Positions 24,228 to 36,377 of a DNA stretch of 64,000 bases are shown here, in pieces; positions within the stretch are counted from its first letter, which is position 1; the number at the start of each line of letters is the position of its first letter. The stretch is from contig CM074193.1 in the NCBI GenBank assembly GCA_037179385.1, positions 44,049,082 through 44,113,081 on the forward strand, written 5' to 3'. The DNA comes from Holothuria scabra (taxonomy: Eukaryota; Echinodermata; Holothuroidea; Aspidochirotida; Holothuriidae). Both the position numbers and the translations under genes were made by a program. The notes under the pieces were generated by a model. It was given only the letters and a program-made list of their open reading frames with translations, had not been told where the DNA came from and did not search any database.

Positions 24228-24432
24228 TAGGCAGCCATTAGTGGGGTCCATCATCCTTAAATCGTCTTCATTTATTATCTACATGGATTTTGAACCCTCA
24301 TATTCAGTGAAATTGGAGGAATCACGATACAGTTTAGTGTTCAACCATCCGCGACATAGGTTAGCGAGCAAACTGAAAGATTAAAAGGTGATGGACCCCA
24401 GTTATGATCGACTGAAATCAGACCATAACTTC
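24228..24432 (+). mobile_element. MITE family E, copy 2
   Basis: Its inverted ends are clear: left GGCAGCCATTAGTGGGGTCC, right GACCCCAGTTATGATCGACT. Contains AAACTGAAAGATTAAAAGGT like the other copies. No coding potential. Confidence 0.7.
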
Positions 24433-24567
24433 CTCTCCGGAGTCATCTGGACTAAACATATACTATATTGCTTGCTCTGTTACGCCCCCTCTCCTCCTCT
24501 CCTTCCGTCGTTATCCTCCTCTCCTCACCGTCCGGAAAAAAAACACCCTTACCTTACGTTTGCTAAG

Positions 24568-24695
24568 ATTTGGTCCAACTGGTGCAAGAAAGAAGCTGAT
24601 TAACTGACAAACACATTTGAAAGATACAATTACGAAGACCCAAATTGTCTTCCTGTGCACGGCCACATTTTGATATTTTAGAGATAGGACGATCG
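24568..24695 (+). repeat. Direct repeat unit, right of MITE E copy 2
   Basis: Partner of 24044-24190, with several small insertions and substitutions, indicating an old duplication. Confidence 0.55.
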
Positions 24696-24699
24696 CTTA

Positions 24700-25770
24700 T
24701 TATATCTTATTCCAGTTCAGACATAAGAACTATTTAGCTTCTTTTAAATAATTCTGCTAAATGATTTCAGCAGTCACACATCCTTAGTGATAAGCGTCAT
24801 TAATTTTAGTTGTATATAGATAACTGGGGCTTCTCATTCCGACAAAATGAAAAGGATGATAATGGCTTCTACTTTGAAATATTTAATAACACGTGTCTTC
24901 AGATTGTGAGGTTGGGATATTAACAAATGAGTGTAAGAAATGGTGTTTAAAGTACAACAGTGCTTGCAACCATGCGTACACTTCATCATTGTCACGTTGT
25001 AGCCAAGCGAAACTGATTCGAACCGGAGTCACTTTGCTCCATTTCAATTAAATATTGCTAAAGCTAGTAAAGGTATACAAATAAATGACAAATTATTTTT
25101 TTTTTTTTTCTGAAGGTAAAAGGTTAAATGCTGAACATGGCTTTCAAATGCGTTAAACTGATTGAGTACTCTCACATAAAAGGAAAAGTAAATTTATGCA
25201 TTGAAATCACTCCCCCAAGTTTGCTTCTGATGTTTTATGTATAGACTGATAGATGAAGACCGTTTATGAGCCACATTATTTGAAAAAAAAAGACAAAACA
25301 TTTTCCTTAGTAGTTTGCGCAATCTAAATAACTTTTCCATTTCTTGGAGGTGAAAAGAATGCTTATCTATGGACTATGAGCCACATGTAACCGCTAGTAA
25401 CAGTGCAATTTATCTTAAAATAACTGTGTGCAAAACAGTTTGACATTATCCGCTAAACTACCGCGTGTAATATGTATTGGTGTCGGCATAGGCTGTAGCC
25501 TAATGTGACAATTTGTGAGTACCTGATAATGTGAAGATTCTTTGATTTATAAGGAATTTATTGTGGTGAGTCTTCCGAGATACTTTTACATCCGTATGAA
25601 TATTGCCATGCAAAGAGACAAATGACGAGTGCGTTTAACAAAACTGCCTGGACCTATGATACTGGAACAATCACAAAGTAAGGGCCTTAAGTTAATGCAC
25701 GTAGGTTGCAGTTCAAAGCGTGAGTATTAGAAATTCTAACTCTTACTTTGCTTCTATTTTGTATTTTTAG
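24700..25770. other. Unassigned stretch ending at a splice acceptor
   Basis: No repeat recognised. It ends in a strong pyrimidine tract, TTCTATTTTGTATTTTTAG, immediately before the candidate exon at 25771. Confidence 0.35.
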
Positions 25771-25905
25771 AAGGAATACAATATCTTTTACGTCGAAAAG
25801 GCCCACCATGTGATGAACTTTATGCACAACGACGACAAAGAACTGACGTGGGTAGTACTATTCTTCAGGAAAAATCACGTTGTTGCATCCGGCCTGCCAA
25901 TATAA
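25771..25905 (+). CDS. Candidate exon of an unidentified gene
   Basis: A textbook acceptor ends at 25770. The frame then reads KEYNIFYVEKAHHVMNFMHN, DDKELTW and on to GLPI and a stop (44 codons). The codon for W at 25849-25851 is followed by GTAGTA, a possible donor, so the coding part may be only 27 codons with the remainder intronic. The composition (balanced Asp, Glu, Lys, His, aromatic residues) looks coding rather than random. I recognise no family, and the upstream partner exon was not found. Whether it connects to 26129-26257 is unknown. Confidence 0.35.
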   Translation, partial: KEYNIFYVEKAHHVMNFMHNDDKELTWVVLFFRKNHVVASGLPI

Positions 25906-26128
25906 GCTTACTTTCCCTGCATTAGGTGCATAGTGCAATTTACTCTAGAGTGAAACCTACTGCAAAGACTCTCGGGTACAACGTTGTACGAACATTCGTG
26001 TGATATGCAATATGTTTCATGTCACTACACACTTTGCACTCTTTGTTCGTCAAAATAACTTTGTGTCTTAGCAACGTGAGCCCGCAAAAGCGTGAGGGTG
26101 TGATACGCAAATAAATTAATTAACAAAG

Positions 26129-26257
26129 ATGTTTCTTAAAGGAATGGAGGCTTTATTTGAAAGACATGCCAAGGCTAATAACGTGATGCGCCGTTATGAA
26201 CACCGGAGGCCAAGTTTTGCCTTCATGTTTCACAGTGACGATGAGAGGAAAATGTGA
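26129..26257 (+). CDS. Candidate small ORF or exon
   Basis: Forty-two codons with ATG and stop: MFLKGMEALFERHAKANNVM, then a segment ending FMFHSDDERKM. The base composition is richer in G and C than its surroundings and the residues look protein-like. A donor-like GAAG|GTAAAA follows at 26280. No strong acceptor precedes it. Its FMFHSDD and the FMHNDD of 25771-25905 resemble each other faintly, possibly by chance. Confidence 0.25.
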   Translation: MFLKGMEALFERHAKANNVMRRYEHRRPSFAFMFHSDDERKM

Positions 26258-26289
26258 ATGATGAGGAACAGAAGAGGAAGGTAAAATGA

Positions 26290-28990
26290 TTCAGTTTCCT
26301 TTGAAAAGAAGAAACTTTGCCCTAAAGGTTATGGGAAATCTTAAAATTCGTCACAGTGGAAAGTTTCCTCTCGTTGAGAGTGCAAACATACGTAATATAA
26401 ATGGATTTAGAACTAGACAAGTTGTTTTCCTCATTTGTTCACCCGACACACTTCTTCGGGGTAATTCTATATCCTTTTAACAAATCTGTCAACAGAAGGG
26501 AGAGATTGCTAAAGCTGAGAGCACACTTTAACTGTAATATGATTTAAAGCCTTCGAAAGGGTTTTACCGACCTTGAGAATGCATTTGCACGGAAGTGTCA
26601 CTCATAAAAAATACTGCATTAGTGCAATATTAGCGTTGTACACTCATGTACCGAAAATGCGATTTGGAAGACAGAGAAGCAGTTAATGGGAAATTGCATG
26701 GACTTGATATAATAAAATCCAATTTAATCCTGAGCAGTCGAAAGCAGGTTTGGTTAGAATGGGTGAACAGTGTGACAAATGTGTTTTGATCTGCAGACGG
26801 TATCCATAAGAGAGTCTCTTGGAAAAAACAAAAACTTGTGAAATATACTTTTCGTAACTTTACGAGATAGCATCACTCTTTACTAGGGGTTACGTGATAA
26901 CACCTGCCTCTTCAAATCCCTCAAATCCCTCGCCAGCTTTAAAACATCATGTCAGGCAAAGTGTTTACTCTCCGGAATTTTAGACCCTACCTTTCCTTTC
27001 GTCCTTAACCGCGGATCTCACGCAAGTTTCACGTACAGTGTGTTGAGGCGCGAATCAAGGTGCCTTACAAAAAAGTGATGAAATGGGGAATCTATGACGT
27101 TTGATCCCTTGATTAATTAAATGCGCCATTCATTATTAGTACTGTGCACAGGTAATTGGAATATAAAGTTCAATGCATTGGTTTACGCAACGTTTGGCCT
27201 GCATAATTTGTTGTAAGTGCCATCGCTATGTAAGCTAGTAACTTATATCATACTGTACTCACATCGGCCCCTTTCCAGAGCCTCCCGTCCTCTTGTATTT
27301 TCAACCGAAGTGAAGGCAATTAAAGACAGGTTTTTCCACAAATGCTTGATATAACGTATTCCTAACCAAGATGGTGTAACATGTAACTTACGTTAGTCAA
27401 AGTCGGTAATGAAGAGGGAAATTTTGGCAAATCTGAATTGAACCAAAAGCTTGTCCTTCAGCAGTCTGTGAGATAACCGCTTTCGGGGAAAATCGATTTT
27501 CAAACGATTGGGGGAATTTTCAAATATCTTCAATGATACATTGCAATCACACCAATGTTCAAGAAAATCTTGCAAGTTTCATTCTGTAGGAGAAATAACA
27601 ACAAATGATTTGGATCTTCGCTCGCTGCACCGATTTTGAGATATAGAGCAGTGTAAAATTTGCTGTTTTTATTTTAACTCCTGAGCTTACTTTTGGACAG
27701 CCGCAAGTTTTATGCACTGTTTTCCAAATAAAGTTGATTAAGCGGACCGTGTCAGCTCTTGTATTTCTAGATTCGTCGTTGGATGTCCCTTGTTATTACA
27801 CTCTTCAGCTTTTTGTGTCCAAATTATTTTCCCACATTTAAATAAACACACGTTTAGTACAGAACCGAGGACTGTGAAGAGGTAGACACAAGTGCTCATA
27901 AATATTCATATCGTTCAGACAAGTAATTTCCCTACTCTGGAAATTACTCCTTTTCCCCAATTATTTACTAACGAACTGGTCACTGTTATCGTTTTATGAA
28001 TTTGTAAAATCAATTTGTATTCATTAAGGTTGCATTAATATCCACAATGTCTTCTTCACAGCGAATGAAAGCAGTGTTTTTATTGAAAAATTAAGATCTT
28101 TTGAAAAGTTAAGACCTTCTTTAATATGATTTTGTCAAGTTTAACTTCCCACCCATGCAGAATGTTTAAAGCGAAATAAAAAGACCAGAAAAACGTGACA
28201 GACTAAATTTGTGACTACACATGATGTTTAAGGTTAATAGCGTTTATTTGACTGAAAGACTACCAGACTACGGTAAATCTTTTGTTGAAACCACGTCTCA
28301 TGATTTCGGAAGAAAATATCCACTATTAATAAGACAAATTTCTTTTTAAAGCTAATCTAACGATGGATCTGCTGATGTCATCATCACTTTTTAAACAAAT
28401 GTAGAAAAACCGTTAAACTAAAATAGTTTCGTTTTATGAAGCACCGAATTCTACTTAAAGATATCTGGCTACTTAAAATAGCAATATCCAGTATAACATA
28501 ACCCTCGACAACTCGACACCTGCAACAAATCTGCCTGAGTACCGGAAACCTTCAACAAGCACATCTTACCTTCCTCTACTTTCAAGCTCAAAGTTCTCTT
28601 TTTCAGAGGATAAAATTGCGAAAAATTGATTCTTCCAGGACATGAAAATGCTGTTCCATTTTTATTTATCTAGTATCTTTAAGCAGAAAGTGAGAAAGCC
28701 CTTTCTCTTTTTAAAGGAGAAAGTGAAATTTGAAAATGGGGGAGAAAAAAATGATTGTTTTTCTAATAATATCCCTCCTTCTTCTTTCGACTGTTCAACG
28801 TTTTCCTTTGGAGTATACCTTACCTCCAATCGATAAGATGGTTTTATGTCAGGGATGTCGAAACTAGAGTCCAACTCAAGAAAGCCTTTTTATCAGCATG
28901 AAAGTCTATTTGTCTTCATACAGTCTCGTTAATTACATTCTGCATTACAACTCGAGGAGTTCCGTTAACAATCATCTTTCTTCTGTTTCA
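26290..28990. other. Unassigned stretch
   Basis: No repeat recognised. Overlapping frames at 28642-28836 (+) and 28662-28874 (-) lie in a purine-biased patch; neither has a known motif. Confidence 0.35.
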
Positions 28991-28997
28991 AACAGGT

Positions 28998-29042
28998 GTC
29001 AACTACTAAGAAAGGTACCCCGTACCATGAGGCATCATGACA
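28998..29042 (+). CDS. Candidate terminal exon with polyadenylation signal
   Basis: A strong acceptor (TTTCTTCTGTTTCAAACAG) ends at 28997. Frame 1 gives VSTTKKGTPYHEAS and a stop; a second frame stays open for about 26 codons. AATAAA occurs about 100 bp downstream in an A-rich run (about 29145) and again near 29193. This suggests a last exon and 3' UTR, but with no partner exon it is weak. Confidence 0.22.
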
Positions 29043-29199
29043 TAAAACAGATACATGCAACAATTTTTTCTAAGTGAGAACAAGGAATACGGAAACGTGT
29101 GCTTCATTGCCTAAGAAGAAATTGATCTGTAATATTTGTACATAATAAAAAAAAACGTTATTTAAAAATAATATTTGTTTATTAATGATCCAATAAAAA

Positions 29200-29780
29200 T
29201 GATTCTCATCTTATAATATGAAATAAGATCCTTACTTGATGTGTGTAAAAATGACAACAACGAGCCACAATGCAAGCTTTTCAGAAATTGTGACTTTAAT
29301 TGCAGATCTGGTAGATATAAACAAATTTATTACACGATATAAAATAAAGCATTTATTGCAAGCATAAGATCTCGCGGAACCAGAAAATAACTGGTGAAAC
29401 GCACCAATGCGCTGGCCTTATATTGAACTTGGAACTAAGAACAGCTTTACACTGTAGGCTATGTCAGAAGTTCATGAACTCATTTAAAACTTCATAAACG
29501 CCGCACCAATCTAATGACTGCATTAATCAAAAAACGTAGAACCTGAGAATTATATTAAGAAAAAAGGTTGGGCGTGAGAAATATACTGAGAAACGAACTT
29601 TGCGGTCAATCGTATCATTTAATTTAATGCCTTATGCCTTAATGACACAGTTTCATTTCTTTTCGTAAAGTCTAGCTGTGGGAACCATTTTAGGAAGGAA
29701 CAGCCTTACATATTTTCAGTTTTAAAGGATACAAGTTTGCTTTTCTTAATTGGGCTTGTGCTGAGGTTGACATTGTCATC
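29200..29780. other. Unassigned stretch
   Basis: No gene or repeat recognised before the CCCAATTGGG-rich element. Confidence 0.35.
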
Positions 29781-29992
29781 AGGTCCCAATTGGGTCCCAG
29801 CTGGGCTTTCCTGAGAGATGGGAAAGATGCTGTTTACTCTTTAGGGCCAAATTGGAACACAGTGTGGTTTAATTGGGCTAAGTTATCCAAATTGGGGCTT
29901 AATGAAAGCCCATTGACAAAACTGATTGGGCCCAAATCGGGAGCCCAATTGGCCCCAATTGGGACCCAATATGGTGTGTTGGCAGGGGCTCA
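29781..29992. mobile_element. CCCAATTGGG/CCCAGCTGGG-rich MITE-like element, degenerate
   Basis: Short palindromes such as CCCAATTGGG, GGCCCAAAT and CCAGCTGGG recur in both orientations. The right end reads ATGGTGTGTTGGCAGGGGC, resembling ATGGGTATGTTGGCTGGG at the right end of 36378-36676. It abuts a half copy of MITE D at 29998. The plus-strand ORF (29790-30002) is repeat sequence. Confidence 0.55.
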
Positions 29993-29997
29993 ATGTG

Positions 29998-30155
29998 TAT
30001 AACCAAAACACTCACAGTGCAGTCCATGTTGTGCAATATAAGCTTTGGTACTCTGCATTGTTTGAATTAACAGTCAATCAAAACGCTGAGCCAATTGAGA
30101 CTTTCTCTCACCCCTATTAGAAGTGTAGTTTGGGGTGCGAGGATTGGCCCTAATT
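29998..30155 (+). mobile_element. TTAA-type MITE family D, right half
   Basis: Matches the right half of 2646-2941: AAAACACTC...CAGTG, GCATTGTTTGAATTAACAG, GAGCCAATTGAGA and GTAGTTTGGGGTGCGAGG. The left half is replaced by the CCCAATTGGG element. Confidence 0.6.
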
Positions 30156-30159
30156 CGTA

Positions 30160-33110
30160 TCATTTGAAATTTTTAACATTTGAATGCCAGTGTTCTTTAG
30201 AGACAAGTAAATAAATTTCTTTCCGTTCGTAACCTGTTGTTGGAACGAAGTTCACCACTCTGAATAAGTTTTAATAATACATCGTCTGTTCTAAATCCGT
30301 ATATTTATGATCTTACAACTATGATTTTCTCGGTAAAATAAACCCAATATTTCCCTTTAATAGACCTACCTTCATTATAAACCAGAATGATTTGCAGCAA
30401 AAGTCGTATTTAGTTTTCCAGACAGACCTGCAAATTCAAACGAAAACTCCATCTCACCAACTTGCAAGACCTTCGGATTGGCATCATTTGAGAATTTTCA
30501 ATTTGGACCAAAACAATCTGAGCGAAGGTAAAAATACTGGTAAGTAAAATTGCTTTTGAGGGTAATACCGTATCTGTTCTATAGTAAATGAAGTTACTTG
30601 CCGTTGTCGGTTTTATTTAGGATTAGAGTAGGATTACATTAGAAACTTCAAACCCTAGCTTTCAAGGTTTGCCTCACTTTATCTTACATTTGGTGTTTCT
30701 TCAGTCCCTTCTGAAGCTGTCTGAAAGTCACATCCAGACACCATGGAGGTGGTAATAACACCTCCCTGTTCACCTCAAAGGAGCGTCCGTTTGGAAATAC
30801 CATGAAGTGAACTAGTAAATAATTACTTCGGCACGTACCCGTAAAAGTATTTGACCACTTATATAGTTAGGCTCAAGATTGACTCTGTTTGACTCCAAAA
30901 GGTGCTAAAACTGGCAATGTATTTGGTCACTTTCATTAAGTGTGCACTGGAAGGAGCTCGGTGATGCAGGTTTAAGTTTGAGCAAGACGTTTGTAGAGTG
31001 TACTTTAAATTTTCTCAAAGTCTATGATGCCGTAGAGCCACACAGCATGAAAACTTGGATGGGGGTAAGACGGTCATCTCTGCACAGTATCTTAAATCCA
31101 GCAACTTTTATAAATTCAACAACACTGCTCTCCCAGAACTCAGTCGATCTAGCAAAATATAGTTGAAGGAGGGGCCAACACAAAATGATCAGCCAGATAA
31201 TGTTTATTTATTTTTTTTATACTCAGCTTGAACAAAATGTGAGTCAATTTCACTCAATATGGGTACAAAATTAAGTCGGAATTTGAGTTCTTCCCAACCT
31301 TTGCATCTTGAGTATGATACATTCTACAGGAAAGACGAACATGTATTCCAGCAGTATGGATATCCTTCCCAGGACCGTTTACCATCAATCAATCTTGGTT
31401 GTTCATATTACCGTTGAACACTACACATTCGCCTTCTCTGCTTAAAAATCGTATGTGCAGTGCGTTAACGCTAAAGTCAACAATGTGCCTATTGGACAAT
31501 GCTGGATTTAACACTGACGTCACAGGTTTGGTTTTCAAAGCTTCAGCATGGGTTCATTTGTAGACTGTATTCTATAAATAGAAGGGGAACGTAGTATTTA
31601 GAGAACCTACATGAAGATGTATAAATAAAGATAAAAGGAAACACGACCTATGTAGCATTCCTTACAGAGCTAACTATTACCATATAACATTAAACTGCGA
31701 TATAATATGTATTATCCCCAAATGATTGCTGGAACTTTGAATCATTCAAATTTCTAGACGGAAATCATTGCGCAATGAATCTACACCTTTCTTTAATGTG
31801 ACTAATGAATCTACATCACTGTACTTTAAACTCAAATTAGTCAAGTGGTGTCTGAATTGACTAACCACGTTAGTCACCCACACACCCGATTTGGCACTAG
31901 TTGTGCTGTTGAGTTGAAGTTCACTGTGTCAGTTCATGGGGGTCTTAGGGCCTCACCGGTAGTGTGGTGTTGTGAACGTCTTCCCTCCTCAAACACCAAT
32001 TTTAATTTCTTTTCACATCCTAAATGCGTACCAATTTTATGCAATATCGTCAACACCTACATGACTTGGTGTCCTCAAGCGAAATGAAAGATTTACACGA
32101 ACTCGAGTTTAACAATTCATATGTCAGCATGAAAATATATCTGATATCTAACATCAAAATAAACATTTTTTAAACGTTAAAGGAAATTAAAGATATACGC
32201 TTGATTTTCTTACACGGGATTGGTCTCCTTGCACAAACGGTATTTAAATGTGGGCTGTGTTTTCTTATGTTCAAGTTCCATCCGTCAGATGGTCATTTTA
32301 CTGAATGTGTCGATTACTAAATCAAAGTCAATACTCGTAGAAATGTCGCTTACTATAATTAAGAGAGCAAGAGAGGAAAGTCCTTCCTCCCATTAAGTGG
32401 ACCTCAGATATTTTTTGTTAACTTTAGGCAATTCAATGAACGTTCACTCGTGGCCGAGGACATTTCAATAGTGCAAAATAGTCTATAGAGTTGTCAATAC
32501 TTGATGAACATTGTTTTTATCCCGCTATTTAATCAACTGCAATATTTCAGAAGTAGATTTGGGAGGGTTTTCACTAATTTCTGGGGGTGTCCTTTTATAG
32601 AGTGCACAAAATTGAGTATTTGCAAGTCTAGATCAATATCATGTTCGTATATTGATGCAAGGTGATGAAATACCTCGGTGTCACTAAAATGTTCAAAAGG
32701 CATAAGGAACTTGCAGGGAATCACAGACGTTTGAAAATCTTCCGAAACGTCAATGTAATTTACCAATAAGAATACCGTAATTTCTGTAAAACGCAGTCAC
32801 TTTAAATCTTGCAATTGGGTCAGTAACTGGCGCATCACTGGCCTGCTCACCATACCTGGATTAGTGGATGGTCGGGAGGGGGGTGAGGAAGTTTTGTAGT
32901 CCGATGTCGAGTTAGATAGATGTCGAGAGTAGGGATTGCAAAAAGGCGTCTCCGTCGGAAGAAATCCTGTCGTTAATATGTGGGACTCGGCGAAAAATTA
33001 CAAGCACACTAGTTACAAAAAATTCTGAGTAATGTATGTTGAAATTAAATCCAAACATATTGACCAAAACAATGTTCCATGAACGCAGATCAATCTTGCT
33101 GTAGATGTTA
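30160..33110. other. Unassigned stretch
   Basis: No gene recognised. The sequence near 30660-30750 (CTTCAGTCCCTTCTGAAGCT, CACATCCAGACACCATGGAG) weakly echoes family D. The 77-codon minus-strand frame at 32533-32766 (MVNYIDVSEDFQTSVIPCKF...) has protein-like composition but no known motif or splice support. Confidence 0.35.
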
Positions 33111-33118
33111 TAGTTGGC

Positions 33119-33310
33119 CCACTTTTTTTCTTTCTTTTCTCATTTTTCTCTTTCGTCATTTCCTTTCCTCTCTTTCCTTTCACTTTCTTTTTCCATCCTA
33201 CTTTTTCTCCTGTCTTTCTTTCCTTTCTTCCCCTCCTTATCTCTACTTCCTTCCTTTTCTCTTTTCCTTTCTTTCCTCCCCTTCCCGTTTTTCTCTCTTC
33301 CCCTTTTTTG
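33119..33310. repeat. Pyrimidine-rich tract (C/T on + strand)
   Basis: About 190 bp almost entirely C and T on the plus strand, with repeated TTTC, TTCC and CTCTT units. The overlapping Phe/Ser/Leu ORFs on the plus strand and the Lys/Arg/Glu ORF on the minus strand are products of this bias. The right side ends at 33358 with the complement of CAGTGGCGTAATGAGCGGG, a hAT-like terminus, so the tract may lie inside a hAT element whose left end I cannot find. Confidence 0.8.
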
Positions 33311-33359
33311 TATCTTGGGGGCAGTTTTCCCCTACCATCCCGCTCATTACGCCACTGGT

Positions 33360-34725
33360 TACTCATATTTAACGAGTATTAGATGACATCTGACTCATTT
33401 TGTAGTAGAAATATAAGTCCAAACCCAGTCAAGGAAGTTTAATACAACTTAGAAACGAGTTCAAATGGGTCGAATATCAGTCAATGCTGTTGACTTACGT
33501 GATTAGTCAATTCAGTCACTGTTTAATAATTACAATATTACCTCGGATTTATAGAGCGCACATACCTATAGTGATCAAGGTGCTGTGCATAAATCTTTCA
33601 CAATTTGTTCATTCCAAAACTCCTTCTCAGGCCACTAATTTGTGATTACAGTCTGTGTCAAGATTTTGATCCGGTTACGGAGGGGCATCGTTCATGAAAG
33701 CCCAGTTGCTATAACAATCTTGGCTGATCTTGGCACAAATTATGCTGAAAAATTCCGAATGTTCTAGTGAATTTACTTGAACTTATCAGTAGAGCCTAAT
33801 CGCAATTTGAAATCAAAGACGAACGAGGCAGAGCAGGAGAAGACCCCCCCCCCCCCCAAAAAAAAAAAAAAAAAAAAAAATCCGAGGTGACCGTCGAAAA
33901 CGCGGGTACGTAACGACAAAAAAAATCGGGCACAGAATATGTGTTTTCCTGGCCTGACAGGGATGAAGTATAATTTAAAACATTGCCTAAATTTTCTACC
34001 GAGTTCCGGCATTTTTTTTAATTCTCGAAAAATGTGCAAAAATTTTCGCGCGCTTAACGCGCATCAGTTGTTTGCTGGTCTATTTTATGCACCTGAACTG
34101 CAGCGAAGTTTGGGCAAAAACGTTCTGTCTCCAAACTGGAAGAGTTCTGTACGCCTATGATTGGCATTCCTAATTAGTAGGCCTACCATAGAAGCTACTC
34201 TTAAATGTGGCTTTGTCACTGAGGTGTTAACATGGAACACTAAAATTTAAGTAAGCACTCCTTGTTGATCTTGAAATGACAATATCTAAATCCTTGCGAG
34301 ATCAACATTACTAAACAACATTACTGTATTGAAATTTAATTTTTTGTGACTAAAGATTTATATTGCTTCAATTAAAGGTTTGAAATCAACAGCATGTCGT
34401 TGGTTAAGTGCGGCCCGATCAATATTTCATTTCTCAAATATGGCCCGTTCAATCGAAAAGGTTGCCTACCCTTGCAATAAACAGATACTACACCTTTCGC
34501 ACATGTACAGAATCATTTCACATTCGATGAAATTCAAATGAGTCTCGGCGGTTGCGCACGCTCACCTAGATGAACAAACCTTACCGTGCGTCTTGTTCTT
34601 TTTGTATAACTGTATATTTTATATGGGCGACGTTTTCATATTTGAATAATTTGCATGGTCTTAATTTTTAAACGTAAGTCCAAAACACTGTAGCTAATGC
34701 CCTTGATCACTGATCACCAGGGGTG
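33360..34725. other. Unassigned stretch with homopolymers
   Basis: At 33844-33880, 14 C are followed directly by 23 A. GTGCGGCCCGATC and ATGGCCCGTTCAAT at about 34408-34456 resemble hAT-type interiors but are too short to assign. No gene recognised. Confidence 0.45.
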
Positions 34726-34729
34726 GACT

Positions 34730-34954
34730 TTATAGAGGCTTTGCAATTACGTCACGGAACCGCCATGCTGGAGGACATTCATGCCAAATACACGTGGCTT
34801 TGTGCCGAACGCACTGCACAGTGTGCACTGTGACATGCAAATGTGTATATAAATTCAACGAGCAAGCGCGTCCCGTATGGTTTACTACGTAGTTACATGT
34901 ACTCCAGCATGGCCGCCGGAGAGTATTATGACGTCATGTGAAAAGCCTCTATAA
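34730..34954. mobile_element. MITE family F, copy 1, with CRE-like sites
   Basis: The terminal inverted repeats TTATAGAGGCTTT (left, 34730-34742) and the same sequence inverted at 34942-34954 are perfect except for small differences further in. TA at the edges suggests a TA target site, as in Tc1/mariner-type MITEs (inference). Just inside each end is a CRE-type octamer: TTACGTCA on the left and the full palindrome TGACGTCA on the right. Relatives are at 21961-22168 and 47469-47646. Confidence 0.85.
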
Positions 34955-35135
34955 GTGATGGTATGAAAAGAAGTAGAAATCAACTTTTCATTCGTAAAGT
35001 AGAAAAAAGTAGATTTAGCATAGCAACCGATACCTTGAGAGCCTTCTTGTATGATACCAGTGTGTTTTACACACATATGCCCCAGCGAAGGCACGTCGTT
35101 AACTTTCACTATAAAAACAAAAGAATTAATTCAAG

Positions 35136-35412
35136 TCACTATTTAGTAGAGTAAAAAGTTTGAATTTACTCTATTAGAGTGTTGATTCACTACAAGGCGA
35201 GTGACGTTTACTCCTTAAGAGTAACATTCACTCGAAGAAGGGTGAAAATTCACACTTTATGAGTACCCACAAGGATCATTCTATTGTGTGAGTCAGTGGT
35301 CTCTGTAGACACTCGTAAGAGCATGGTTTTTGTAGACACTCAACCAAAAGTGAAGCTTAACTCTTTTGGAGGCAAATATCAACCTTTTTGAAGTGAATTT
35401 TACTTACTTGGA
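35136..35412. repeat. GAGTGAA palindromic repeat, copy 1
   Basis: Arrays of (A/T)GAGTGAA(A/T)TTCACTC-type units on both arms around a less repetitive centre (TGTGTGAGTCAGTGGTCTCT). Other copies: 43480-43712, 45518-45764, 50949-51260, 55449-55752, 59843-60075. Confidence 0.7.
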
Positions 35413-35414
35413 TG

Positions 35415-36375
35415 GTTATTTACAACTTTCACATCTAACGAATAAAATTTTACATGTGTGTGTAATGACCCCTACGTACCTTACCAACCAGAAAAATAAT
35501 CGGGCCAACCTGAAGCCATAGATTCCTGCAATTAAAAAGTCTTTTATCCGTCCTGTTCTGGTCTCTTTTACCGACATCATAAATACCAGAGCCGACAGTA
35601 GTCTGTTGTGGGGTGGGGTGGGGGACAACTGTCATCCCTGAGATTTTTTTAGTGTAAATTGTATTTCTAGATAAAACAAGGACCATAAGTTAGAACTGTC
35701 TGCCTTTCAATTTAATTAAATCTGTAAATATGTAAATCTAGACTTGTTCAAAGTCGTTATTCGTTATCTCGAAAATATGTGAAATGCATCTTTCTTCTAT
35801 TTCAAACATTATATTTGTGTGTGTGTTTTTTTTTTTTTGAAAAAGTTTTACTGTTGGGCTTTCAGAAGATGTTTACAATTAAATGCAAATCCTTATCACC
35901 GACTAGCAAATACAGTTAGATCGAACGTCATCGTTGATAGAGAGTTTTGATCAAATTCCAGATTTACAATGTGCTGGTAGAGCTAGTCAAAAGACGTTGT
36001 AGCTGTCTACAGAAGTGACATTATTTGCAAATCGACAAACTGTTTTATTTAAATAAGAGACCAGCACCAGCCTTGCAGTTAGCCTGCATATCATTCAACA
36101 GTTCAAGCTGAAGTAACGCTGAGGAATTCCCAGAACCAGTCAGTTCCTTGGGAATGATGCTGGTTTTCAAGTGGGTGGTTTTGTTATTTTTCTTGGTTAA
36201 GAGAGTTGCATGGAGAAATTGACGGTCGTATTAATTTATCGAGTGAGCAGAAAATCCACGCACGGATTCCATGTATATTCCACAATTTAAGCTTTAATAT
36301 TGGACGTTATGGTATCATAAACATGCTAGCTTTGTAGTTTCCGTACGTTACTTTAAGATGTAGAAACTGCGCATT
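35415..36375. other. Unassigned stretch
   Basis: No gene recognised. Two overlapping minus-strand frames (35416-35686) lack motifs. Confidence 0.35.
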
Positions 36376-36377
36376 TT

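Noticed and set aside
33013..33386. Long Lys/Arg/Glu and Phe/Ser/Leu ORFs on both strands
   Set aside because: They come from the pyrimidine-rich tract, which is stop-poor on both strands.
35136..35412. CRISPR-like array (regular short repeats)
   Set aside because: Units are palindromic, variable and without unique spacers, and the DNA is animal.
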